This document shows, in pieces, positions 1-8,577 of a stretch of 30,770 nt of DNA. The notes beneath the pieces were generated by a model, which was given only the letters and a program-made list of their open reading frames with translations, was not told the origin of the DNA and searched no databases. The DNA is taken from contig PDIM01010316.1 of assembly GCA_002811675.1 (NCBI GenBank), positions 87,592-118,361 of the forward strand, in the 5' to 3' direction. This DNA is from Ichthyosporea sp. XGB-2017a. Taxonomy: Eukaryota > Opisthokonta > Ichthyosporea. Numbering within the stretch: position 1 is the first letter of the stretch; every line of letters starts with the position of its first letter. Both the position numbers and the translations under genes were made by a program.

Positions 1-1788
1 GTAGAGGGAGATGTTGTGTTTGCCAATTACGGGCGCGAGGAAGATTTTTCGCAGTTGAAATCTCTGGGGGTCGATGTAAATGGTAAAATTGCCCTGGTCA
101 AGTATGGAAAGAATTTTCGGGGGGACAAAAGCGCTGCTGCTGCATCTTACGGAGCAGTCGGAGTTTTGATATATTCTGATCCGGCTGACTATGACAAACC
201 TGATGCTGCGCCAAAGGATTCTGCTAGTGAGAGTGAAAAGGGTGCCGCATACCCTGACGGATGGTGGCTCCCTCATGATGGCATTCAGCGGGGATCTTTG
301 TACCTGTATGATGGGGATAGCACCTCTCCTGGATATCCTTCCAAGGATGGCTATCATAAACTAGACTTGGATGATCCTGTTGTGAAGGAGCGCTTGCCAA
401 AGGTACCCACCCAGCCCGTTAGTGCTGATGTGGGCAAGGAGCTGCTTTCTCGAATGGGAGGAAACGAGGCCCCGAAAGCTTGGCAGGGCGGTCTTGCCGA
501 TATTGTGTATCGACTAGGACCCGGATTTGAGGATGGCAGGGGACTGGGGACTGTCAAACTAGAAGTTTATACAGAGTTTGTTGTCAAGCCCATTTACAAT
601 GTGATTGGAAAGATACATGGAAGTGTGGAGCCTGATCGTGTGGTGCTGTTAGGAAACCATCGGGATGCATGGATTTATGGAGCTGCTGACCCCAACGGAG
701 GAACGGCTGCCATGCTAGAGATTGCGAGAGTGATGGGAGGCGCCTTGAAAAATGACAACTTTAGACCCAGACGGTCGGTGTGGTTTGGTTCTTGGGATGC
801 TGAAGAATTTGGTCTTATTGGATCTTCTGAATGGGCGGAGCAAGAGAGACAAGTGTTGAAACAGCGCGTGGTGGCCTATCTCAATGTAGATGTCATTGTG
901 GGTGGTCACGATACCTTAGCTGTTGCCGCTACACCAAATTTAAATAGTTTGGTGTATGAAGGTGCAAAAATCATTTTGCATCCAAATGATCCTGGAAAAA
1001 GAACCCTGTATTCTGTATGGAAAGAAATTAACCCCGATATGGACTTTAAGAGTAGCACCCCGTACATTCGCACCCTTGGCTCTGGTAGCGACTATACTCC
1101 TTTTCTGCAGCACTTGGGCATTTCTTCGCTGGACTGTCGATTTGGGAGCAAACCATCGGAAGGCCTTTCTAGCTATCCGGTGTATCATTCTGTCCATGAC
1201 ACATTCGACTGGACTGTCAAATACAATGACCCAGGATTTCTGTACCATAGGTCTGTTACGCAAATGTGGTTCTACATGACTATTCGATTGGCTGATATGC
1301 CCTTTATTCCCATGGACTTAAATGCATATGGAGATAACTTGGAGCGGTACATGACACATATTAGTGAGAGCAGCGGCGAGGCTCTCAAGAAGGAGGGAAT
1401 CTCACTGGCCATGATGAAAAAGGCGATTGATGGTTTTAAAAAGAAAGCCAGCTCTTTTCATAAATTTGTAAAATCGAAAACAAACCTTTTCAACACTGAC
1501 CGAGCAAGTGTAAGTCCATTCTTGATGCGTGGACTGAATGACTGTATGATGCTAATTGATCGCTCATTTATATCCCCAAGCGGTCTTCCTGGACGCCCCT
1601 GGTTCAAGCATGTAGTATTTGCGCCGGCCAAACACAACTCTTACGCAGGCTCCTCATTCCCTGCCATTGCGGACAACATCTTTGACAAAAACTGGAGTGA
1701 ACTTAAAATTCAGCTTTCGCTCATTGTCTCTCTTATCGAAACGGCCACGAGTCACATTGATCTCGAACCATTCCAGATATTGAACTAA
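1..1788 (+). CDS. Glutamate carboxypeptidase II-like (M28 peptidase), 5' end cut by window edge
   Basis: Zinc exopeptidase of the GCPII/NAALADase/transferrin-receptor family. These are type II membrane proteins that trim C-terminal residues from small peptides outside the cell or in lumenal compartments. The reading frame is already open at base 1 (VEGDVVFANYG), so the cytosolic tail, membrane anchor and about 100 further residues lie upstream. The PA domain (YGKNFRGDKS, YSDPADYD) comes first, then the M28 domain, then the helical dimerisation domain (LPGRPWFKHVVFAP, HNSYAGSSFP). All co-catalytic zinc positions are present: His in GNHRDAW (658-660), Asp in ADPNGG, Glu-Glu in DAEEFG (802-807), Asp in LNVDV (889-891) and His in VYHSVHD (1186-1188). 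Several residues that hold the C-terminal glutamate in human GCPII are changed, so specificity probably differs. There is no intron in the visible part. Family call is firm; the exact paralogue (GCPII, NAALADL or AMP1 type) is not. Confidence 0.93.
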   Translation, partial: VEGDVVFANYGREEDFSQLKSLGVDVNGKIALVKYGKNFRGDKSAAAASYGAVGVLIYSDPADYDKPDAAPKDSASESEKGAAYPDGWWLPHDGIQRGSLYLYDGDSTSPGYPSKDGYHKLDLDDPVVKERLPKVPTQPVSADVGKELLSRMGGNEAPKAWQGGLADIVYRLGPGFEDGRGLGTVKLEVYTEFVVKPIYNVIGKIHGSVEPDRVVLLGNHRDAWIYGAADPNGGTAAMLEIARVMGGALKNDNFRPRRSVWFGSWDAEEFGLIGSSEWAEQERQVLKQRVVAYLNVDVIVGGHDTLAVAATPNLNSLVYEGAKIILHPNDPGKRTLYSVWKEINPDMDFKSSTPYIRTLGSGSDYTPFLQHLGISSLDCRFGSKPSEGLSSYPVYHSVHDTFDWTVKYNDPGFLYHRSVTQMWFYMTIRLADMPFIPMDLNAYGDNLERYMTHISESSGEALKKEGISLAMMKKAIDGFKKKASSFHKFVKSKTNLFNTDRASVSPFLMRGLNDCMMLIDRSFISPSGLPGRPWFKHVVFAPAKHNSYAGSSFPAIADNIFDKNWSELKIQLSLIVSLIETATSHIDLEPFQILN

Positions 1789-1820
1789 TTTGATTTATTT
1801 TGTAAAAAATGCTTTTTTTT

Positions 1821-1826
1821 TTTATT
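1821..1826 (-). terminator. Poly(A) signal for the alsin-like gene
   Basis: TTTATT on the plus strand reads AATAAA on the minus strand, 216 nt past the alsin-like stop. A second copy lies at 1794-1799. Both sit upstream of the plus-strand signal at 1855, so the two 3' UTRs of this tail-to-tail pair probably overlap. Confidence 0.4.
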
Positions 1827-1854
1827 TTGTTTTGGCAAAATAGATGATGATATG

Positions 1855-1860
1855 AATAAA
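1855..1860 (+). terminator. Poly(A) signal AATAAA for the GCPII-like gene
   Basis: AATAAA lies 67 nt after the stop codon, within A/T-rich DNA. It is placed as expected for cleavage before the convergent alsin-like gene. Confidence 0.5.
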
Positions 1861-2041
1861 AAAACAAGAAGGAAGAATGGAAAGGAAGGGAGTAAAACAA
1901 CTTACTCATCTGTAATGCTCCACACGTTCTGAGCATGTCAGCGTTGCAAGAGCGAAGCCTATGAAAAAATGGTGTTAACTGGAGGAATGAAGCCTCCTCT
2001 TAATTTTCTGGAACTGCAGGGATAGTCCCAAACTAAAGGCT

Positions 2042-5000
2042 CTAGATCGTATCACAGACGAATTCATTCACAATCTGAATGTAGCATGCCTTTAAGGTGA
2101 TCAACATCATAGAGTTTATACCAGTCTTCATTTCATCTGTGCCAAATGCCTCTATGTACCTTATTTCGGCCCCGAGATCGGGAATGCAAGCACGAATTAC
2201 AACAAATAAAAATACAGGCAAGAGCTCATCAAGCGATCCCATGTGCCGTTCGTCCCCGTTCCTGGCTGCAAGGGCATCATTCACAAGGTTAAATGCTTTT
2301 TCAAGACATTTCATTTTTGCTACAGGAGTGCACACATTACACATTTGCTTTAAACAAAATACAACACCTGCGTACCTTAAAGCGGCAAATCTTCGCATTC
2401 TACCACACTTTGCAGCGAAACTTTTAAATTCTACACCCTTACAAAACTCCTCTGGGAAAGCCTTCCCACTGGGTATTTCCAGCTCAAAGCTTTCGGACAC
2501 AGCTTCTTTCTCCCCTGCAACCATCAGAGATGAAATAAGTTTCGTTTGCTCTTCTACAATTTCATCTTCGCTCATAAGCCAGTATTTGCGTTCGACAAGC
2601 AGTTGTGTTAATATAGCAAAATCTGGCTTCTGATCAAACTTCATCAAGCTCTTTTTAAAAATATTTGTCATATCTCCACTAATGGAAAGCTGACTATCCA
2701 AGCAAATCAAACCAATATCAAATGGGTTACAAAAAAGAGCACACAATATATCATATATGCGAGGAAACATTAGCTCTTCCAATACTTCTTTCACATCATC
2801 TTCATTGCAATAGCGGGCATCGTACAAAGATGGGAAAAAAAGAAAAATAAGATCTATGCATCTAGCGATGTGGGAATTAATTTCATTTTGGGCAGTTATA
2901 AGCAAAAATCGAGAATACTCACGCGGGGACGAATAGCTTGCCTGAAATGACATAACAATATTTTCTATCAAGCGTCCAAAAGGATGATCTTTCATCTCCA
3001 TAAAGGGATTCAGGCAGTTGTAAAGTGTTGCACTCATTTCCACTTGAGGTATTGACCTTCTCTTAGATCTACTGTAAGCCTTGTTGCCAAAAACAGATTT
3101 TCTTTGACGGTCTTCTTCATTTACATTGGTTTCTTCGACCACGTCGGTCTTATTTTTATATTTTTCCACCAAGTTGCTAATTGCAATGATTGCTTCATTA
3201 GTTTTTTCGTCCGACTTTTGAAGTTGAAGAAAGAGAAGTTCTGATTTACACACAGAGTAAAGCTCCTTCCACTTTAAATCATCTCCACCTCGTTTCTCTT
3301 TTACGCTATGTGGGATCAGAGTCTCCAAGGCGCTAACAACCCGAGCAAAATCATCATCCGAAAAAGAGTTTCTTTCGAACTGAGAATGAATCGATGCTCG
3401 AGACAAAGACTCTCTATTGGTCGAAATGTGACTTCCCACAAACCCTCCAATTGTGCCACACGTTTTCTTAAGCATTCCATTAAGTCGAAGGTCACGAAAG
3501 CAGTTTTCTAAATTCTCGTGTAATGACTCAATTGAACCACTAATTTGGCCTTCAAATTTTTCACCAGAATTGAGCGTAATTGATCCAATCCCTGCTAAGT
3601 TCCCATGCGAAAAAATTCCTTCAATAACGGTGTTGTCTTTGAAAACAATGACACCTTGTCCATGTTGTTTATCATTTTCAAATAATCCCTCAAAGTAGAC
3701 GCCCGTCTCTTGATAGCAGATAATGCCATTACCATGCCTAACATTATTCACCCAATTACCTAAATATTTCGTTTTGGAACTCTCTGTATCAATATAAACT
3801 CCATACCCACATTTAACACTACCTTGCCACCCACCAACATACTTGTTGCCATTAGATTCAATCAAGACCCCATAACCATTTCGCTCACCATTACTCCAAT
3901 CCCCGTGATATCTGTCCCCATTTACATCTGTGAATGAGCCTCGACCACACATTTTGTCATCTTTCCAACCACCTTCATACACCCATGTAGCTGGATTTTT
4001 TCCAACATATTTGCTTCCAACAAATTTCCCAAATCCTTGCCGCATTCCGTGCTCCCATTCGCCAATATATACACTTGAATCAGTAAATTGCATTGTTCCT
4101 ATTCCGAACATTTTTCCTTCCATAAAACACCCTGAATAGACACAGTCTTTGTATGTTTCATGTGAAATAAACTTGTACAATACGTATCTCTCTCCATTCA
4201 GTAATTTTTCCCTGTACTCTTCACTCAGTCGCTCCTCGAAATTACAATCAATACCAATATCTCGTACTTTATATTGCTGCATGTAATATCTAGAATTTGT
4301 ATCCAATGAGCAACACCTTATTCTTTCAGAGATGGCACGCTCCATCTCATTCATCCATGCTTGCTTTTGATCTACGTTGCCAGCATTAACAACAATGGAC
4401 ATTTCGGGAGTAATTATCTTAAAGCAACCTTTAGAAACAGACTCGGACTCAATATCTCTAACCCATACACACTCCAAGGACGCCTGCGCCACCATTGACC
4501 AAAAGCGGGTTGTTAAGCCTTGTAACTGAACAAAAATATCATTGAATAGAATAAACCAATGAGAAGAAAGAGACATTGACGACTTCAGCATGGCGAGAGG
4601 AACTTCTTTGCTATGTAAAAGAATACGTCTCTCTGGAATCATAAATTCTTTCTGGAGCTGAGGGTACGCCTCCCAAAATGCGGCCATCTGCAGGGCACTT
4701 GCTTTCTGTGTGCCATTTGTTAAACATAATTTCGTAAATAGGAAGGATACCCCCCTATCTGGGTTCTCGGAAAAATCAGCCAAGCTATCATCAGAACTGA
4801 ACTTTTTTAGGGTACTGGAGTCTCCAGAAGGAGAGATGCTTCCGTCCCTACAGGATGAAAACTGCTCAAAATTATATGAAAGTACTTTATACTCTTCCAG
4901 TCTGGATAATGGCAAATTGAAAAAGCTATAAAGTGCGTCCTCACTTGTTGGAGTATTTTTTTCTTCACCTTCACTGCCCTCCCCATTATCAATGATGGGG

Positions 5001-7156
5001 TACTTGACCAAATTATATTTTGGTACTGTACGGCCCACGTATGACTGTACACAAGCTGATAGTTCACGGTTAGTTTTCAGCCATATGGCAAAGAGATTTA
5101 CAGCTTTAACGTCATTGAAACTCCGTATAAACTCTTGATAAGTTTTGAACAAGTCAAGATCCGCTCCTATAGCAAACAAAGAATGATTTTTTGAGCCTGG
5201 TGTTAACACGTCCGACATGTCTATGCTATGGCCACAGAATTCGGACATTACTTCAAGTCTAGCCAATATGCTCTTAGACAGGGTCATGATATCCGCTATT
5301 AAATCTGTCAACTTCAAAAACAGATTTGATCCATGCTCTTCGATGGATGCTGAAGATAGCAATTTACCCTCTTTTTGATAGATTTGAAGCTGAATGTTCG
5401 AAAGGAGCAAAAGCTCGTCACTCTTACGCCGCTGCATATGTGCACCCTGCTCACCCCGAGTGCTATTATGAACCCTGCTGATTTGAGATAAGAATGAAGT
5501 TTTGTTCTCATTCACTAAATTTTGTGATAGATCTTTGCAAATGTTTGCAGAAATATCATTCGCATCTTCCGCCAGACTCTTCATGCCGGTTTTATCGAGA
5601 ATGCTATCAAAAACATCAAATATAGACGTCCCATCACCTTTGAGTCTGTCCTTTTCTGACATATACATTCGAATTTGCTTTAAACACCCCTCAAAAGCAA
5701 TAGTGAGCTTCAGTAAATAGGCCTTTTCAGAAAAAATAAATTGTCTCAAGGAGTAATAATAGTTATGATTCTCCCCGTCATCGATTGCTGCACACTGCGA
5801 ATATCCGGCACAGATGAACGCAGCTGATTTCGTTGAAAAGGAGTCAAGTGACTGGTATATATCTCTAGTAGAGCGTCTGCTGCCCGAAGGAGAATCTTTA
5901 GAATCTGTAGAGCTCGAGATGACTCTAGGACCAAAAAATAATACATCATTAGACCCTCTCTGTGGCTCATAAACTAACATAACGCTGAAGTCATCACCTG
6001 TAGCAATGCTACTCACGCTTTTGTCCTGCAAGCAGTTGATCAGTAAGGGTGACAAAGTACAGTCTGTATATTCCGAGTGACCAAGTTGCCCAGAGGTCCC
6101 TGATCCCCAGCTGTATACCTTTGAAAAGTCTGATAAAGCTAAGGTGTGAAAACCTCCAGCAGAAACGCTACGAAACTTTTGTCCATTAACAGCTCCAAGG
6201 AGAACACCATTCAATGAAACAATTTCTTTTGGTGACGCACAGTCGTTAGTATCGCCATGCCCCAATTGCCCTTCGAGGCCCCTACCCCAAGTATACAAAG
6301 CATTGCAACTACTATGCCCCTCGTTTTTGATATTGCGAAAATTGCCTGTGCATTTGTTCCATTCCCCATCCTTGAACACTATCGATACGCAATGACTAGG
6401 GCCACAATCCACTGTCTGTACAAATCCTAGAAAAAGCTTTGTTATGTAAGTTGGCTCACACGAAGTCAAAATTTCTTCGCCAAGTCCCAATCCAAGCCCG
6501 CTACCCCAGCTGATGCACTTTCCATCAATAGTTGTGGCTATCGTAAAGGAGGCTCCGCAACTCACTCTCCATACAGCCATACACGGGGGGTCACAGTTCT
6601 CCAAAAGGCTTAAGTCTTCCAATGCTATATTATCACCAGTAGGTGGAGGTATATTCAGTTGCGTTGGTTCCGCTACAAACCGTTCGCCTTTCAACTTCTT
6701 GCCCAGTCCAAGCTGTCCTTCAGCATTGCTTCCCCACACGTATACTAACCCATCCTCAGTAACACACGCGTTATGGTATGCCCCACAGGCGATATGAACA
6801 ACGCGTCTGCCTTCTAGGCCTTTAACACTGCAATATTCTGCAGATCGCTGTTCTGTGCCATTACCCCTTCCAAGCTGCCCAAATGAGTTGTCACCTTTAC
6901 ACATGACAGTCCCATTTTCAGTAAGAACGGCAATGTGGTCCTTACCTAAAGCCACCATACGCAAGCTGTCACCTTCAGCAATAGGAATTGAATCTTGAAC
7001 AGGAGTGCTCAGTAAATATCCTTGCCATGTAAGGAGATTGCCACTGGCTACATCTCTCTTCGACCCCCCATTACGTCCTGCCTCTGTATGTGAAGACTCC
7101 ATGGCGGTATCTTTTTGTATGGCTAGTCCGCGATTCCCCCCGAGTGGCGGAAACAA
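2042..7156 (-). CDS. Alsin (ALS2)-like RCC1-DH/PH-MORN-VPS9 protein
   Basis: Predicted guanine-nucleotide exchange factor for Rab5-type GTPases on early endosomes, 1704 residues and intronless (human alsin is about 1657). Domains in order: RCC1-like propeller, residues about 65-395 (repeated WGSxxxGQLG blades); a weak DH-like helical region, about 580-720; a PH domain, about 835-945 (SHWFILFNDIFVQL); about eight MORN repeats, 1006-1210 (YHGDWSNGERNGYG, YLGNWVNNVRHGNG); and a VPS9 domain from about 1395 to the C-terminus. The VPS9 core SLDELLPVFLFVVIRA and LITLKACYIQI keeps the Asp-Pro and Thr positions used for Rab5 exchange. The DH part is too diverged for me to claim Rho-GEF activity. The first ATG at 7156 is used here; a second at 7102 (MESSHTEAG) is equally plausible and would remove 18 residues. 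Confidence 0.92.
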   Translation of the reverse strand: MFPPLGGNRGLAIQKDTAMESSHTEAGRNGGSKRDVASGNLLTWQGYLLSTPVQDSIPIAEGDSLRMVALGKDHIAVLTENGTVMCKGDNSFGQLGRGNGTEQRSAEYCSVKGLEGRRVVHIACGAYHNACVTEDGLVYVWGSNAEGQLGLGKKLKGERFVAEPTQLNIPPPTGDNIALEDLSLLENCDPPCMAVWRVSCGASFTIATTIDGKCISWGSGLGLGLGEEILTSCEPTYITKLFLGFVQTVDCGPSHCVSIVFKDGEWNKCTGNFRNIKNEGHSSCNALYTWGRGLEGQLGHGDTNDCASPKEIVSLNGVLLGAVNGQKFRSVSAGGFHTLALSDFSKVYSWGSGTSGQLGHSEYTDCTLSPLLINCLQDKSVSSIATGDDFSVMLVYEPQRGSNDVLFFGPRVISSSTDSKDSPSGSRRSTRDIYQSLDSFSTKSAAFICAGYSQCAAIDDGENHNYYYSLRQFIFSEKAYLLKLTIAFEGCLKQIRMYMSEKDRLKGDGTSIFDVFDSILDKTGMKSLAEDANDISANICKDLSQNLVNENKTSFLSQISRVHNSTRGEQGAHMQRRKSDELLLLSNIQLQIYQKEGKLLSSASIEEHGSNLFLKLTDLIADIMTLSKSILARLEVMSEFCGHSIDMSDVLTPGSKNHSLFAIGADLDLFKTYQEFIRSFNDVKAVNLFAIWLKTNRELSACVQSYVGRTVPKYNLVKYPIIDNGEGSEGEEKNTPTSEDALYSFFNLPLSRLEEYKVLSYNFEQFSSCRDGSISPSGDSSTLKKFSSDDSLADFSENPDRGVSFLFTKLCLTNGTQKASALQMAAFWEAYPQLQKEFMIPERRILLHSKEVPLAMLKSSMSLSSHWFILFNDIFVQLQGLTTRFWSMVAQASLECVWVRDIESESVSKGCFKIITPEMSIVVNAGNVDQKQAWMNEMERAISERIRCCSLDTNSRYYMQQYKVRDIGIDCNFEERLSEEYREKLLNGERYVLYKFISHETYKDCVYSGCFMEGKMFGIGTMQFTDSSVYIGEWEHGMRQGFGKFVGSKYVGKNPATWVYEGGWKDDKMCGRGSFTDVNGDRYHGDWSNGERNGYGVLIESNGNKYVGGWQGSVKCGYGVYIDTESSKTKYLGNWVNNVRHGNGIICYQETGVYFEGLFENDKQHGQGVIVFKDNTVIEGIFSHGNLAGIGSITLNSGEKFEGQISGSIESLHENLENCFRDLRLNGMLKKTCGTIGGFVGSHISTNRESLSRASIHSQFERNSFSDDDFARVVSALETLIPHSVKEKRGGDDLKWKELYSVCKSELLFLQLQKSDEKTNEAIIAISNLVEKYKNKTDVVEETNVNEEDRQRKSVFGNKAYSRSKRRSIPQVEMSATLYNCLNPFMEMKDHPFGRLIENIVMSFQASYSSPREYSRFLLITAQNEINSHIARCIDLIFLFFPSLYDARYCNEDDVKEVLEELMFPRIYDILCALFCNPFDIGLICLDSQLSISGDMTNIFKKSLMKFDQKPDFAILTQLLVERKYWLMSEDEIVEEQTKLISSLMVAGEKEAVSESFELEIPSGKAFPEEFCKGVEFKSFAAKCGRMRRFAALRYAGVVFCLKQMCNVCTPVAKMKCLEKAFNLVNDALAARNGDERHMGSLDELLPVFLFVVIRACIPDLGAEIRYIEAFGTDEMKTGINSMMLITLKACYIQIVNEFVCDTI

Positions 7157-7589
7157 GAAGGGGGAATATGAATCCCAGGTTTGGCTACCAGATAGCTATC
7201 TCTTTGTGGCTGCACGAACAAGAGCCCAGTAGTTGGTATGCAGATTTGAACAAGTGCAGCAGCTAGCAGCTAGCCCTGCTTGGGACATAGAGGTACTAGC
7301 TGTGGTGGATATCGTCCCCTAAAGGTCCCTAGCTAGCTTGGAGATTGAGACAATGATCAACAATTGACTATTGAGTCATTATAGTATAGATACTCCAGTA
7401 CTCCAATTATGTCTATCATTTTATTGCTTGCTCAATCCAGAACACAGTGTGTGGAACAATAAATCTCAGATTAATGCACTTAGCCTAGACCCTAGGGTAC
7501 ACTTGATTGAGACATATAGTCTGCTCGAAGAACACATTTTTATTATATGACTCGTTTGTTTAGACATTGAATTGAAAAAGTGTCGAAAT
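7157..7589. promoter_or_regulatory. Head-to-head promoter region, alsin-like / ISCA2
   Basis: 433 bp between two divergent starts with no convincing coding sequence. It holds three GCTAGC palindromes (7262, 7269, 7332) and a TGACT-ATTG-AGTCA inverted pair that ends in a bZIP-type TGAGTCA (7372-7378). I see no clear TATA box for either gene. Regulatory function is inferred from position only. Confidence 0.45.
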
Positions 7590-8274
7590 ATGCTGAATGC
7601 CTCTTCAATACGATGCCTGGGGGCATTTTTACTTGGTACATCACGTACAGGGAGTTTCTCATTCAAACCAGTCACCACCTCTATTTATCGGATGCAAAAC
7701 CAATTGATGTTTTCAACAATTTCTCACAAACTCGATAATGTGCGCAAAGGAACAGAGGAGGAGCTTACAATTGCTGAAAATGCAGTGGAGGTAAGTTTTT
7801 TTGTAATGTAAACAACGCTATGCTGGGTGACTTAGAAGCTAACATGATATTGCTTGCTTTATATTTGCATTTTCACAGCGATTGAAACAGATTGGAGCGT
7901 CGGATGAGCCAGCTATTCTACGAGTATATGTTGAGGGCGGTGGATGCTCGGGATTTCAGTACAAATTTGAAATTGAAGAAGGAGAATTGGACGAAGAAGA
8001 TGTGTAAGTGTTGATTCAGCAATTGCCTTTGGAAGAAGTGAAGAAGAAATTAATGGAACTAACCAAATTGCTTATCCACAGAATCTTTGAGAGAGATGGG
8101 TGCACTGTAGTTACAGATGAGGCGTCGCTCGAGTTTTTGCGGGGGTCAACAATTGAATTTTCAAAGCAGCTCATTCGACAAACTTTTCGGGTAAACAATC
8201 CCCAAGCAGAGTATGGGTGTGGTTGTGGCACTTCATTTTCTGTTGATCTGGAAAAAATGAAAAAGAAAAAATGA
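7590..8274 (+). CDS. ISCA2: ISCA2, mitochondrial iron-sulfur cluster assembly protein (3 exons)
   Basis: A-type scaffold/carrier protein that, with ISCA1 and IBA57, makes [4Fe-4S] clusters in the mitochondrial matrix. Exons are 7590-7790, 7879-8003 and 8082-8274, giving 172 residues. The joins restore unbroken homology: ...NAVE/RLKQIG... and ...DEEDV/IFERDG.... The first 50 or so residues are rich in Ser, Thr and Arg with few acidic residues, as in a mitochondrial targeting peptide. The three cluster-binding cysteines are present: Cys90 in GGGCSGFQYKF, and Cys155 and Cys157 in the C-terminal GCGCGTSFS. The NNPQAEYGC segment preceding them is typical of ISCA2 rather than ISCA1. The start is the first ATG in the open frame. 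The gene is divergent from the alsin-like gene and convergent with the SPRY gene. Confidence 0.94.
7791..7878 (+). other. ISCA2 intron 1
   Basis: 88-nt phase-0 intron with donor GTAAGT and acceptor TTTCACAG. Removing it joins two halves of the ISCA2 homology. Confidence 0.9.
8004..8081 (+). other. ISCA2 intron 2
   Basis: 78-nt phase-2 intron with donor GTAAGT and acceptor TCCACAG. The split valine codon GT/A joins GELDEED to IFERDG. Confidence 0.9.
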
Positions 8275-8477
8275 ACACAAATTCTAAAAAAAAGAAAAAG
8301 CAAAACGAAAAACGAAAAACTCCCCATATTATTAGTTGACTTTACTCCTTGTCTTGGTGGCCACTTAAGGACGACCATTCATTGGTCCCAAACACCTCCT
8401 TCGCCTCCGCTTGTGAATCATAGCGGAATAGCGCACTGGATGCGCTCAGCGTGGACCAGACCGTGTAGTTCCCACTG

Positions 8478-8483
8478 AATAAA
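8478..8483 (+). terminator. Poly(A) signal for ISCA2
   Basis: AATAAA 204 nt past the ISCA2 stop, the only perfect match on this strand in the gap. Confidence 0.45.
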
Positions 8484-8533
8484 CATACCTACAGTAGTAA
8501 TACCATCTACAGAGGCAGGTAAGCTCTTGCCCA

Positions 8534-8539
8534 TTTATT
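8534..8539 (-). terminator. Poly(A) signal for the SPRY gene
   Basis: AATAAA on the minus strand, 39 nt past the SPRY-gene stop codon. Confidence 0.5.
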
Positions 8540-8577
8540 TACAAATATTACCAATACATATTTCAGTTATATTTCTG

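Larger units (their letters stand above)
8275..8577. other. Tail-to-tail intergenic region, ISCA2 / SPRY gene
   Basis: 303 bp that should hold the 3' UTRs of both convergent genes. Facing poly(A) signals lie at 8478-8483 (plus) and 8534-8539 (minus). No gene is seen. Confidence 0.5.

Noticed and set aside
8016-8378. Minus-strand 120-residue frame opposite ISCA2.
   Set aside because: It overlaps ISCA2 exon 3 and an A-rich tail, and encodes Phe runs without homology.
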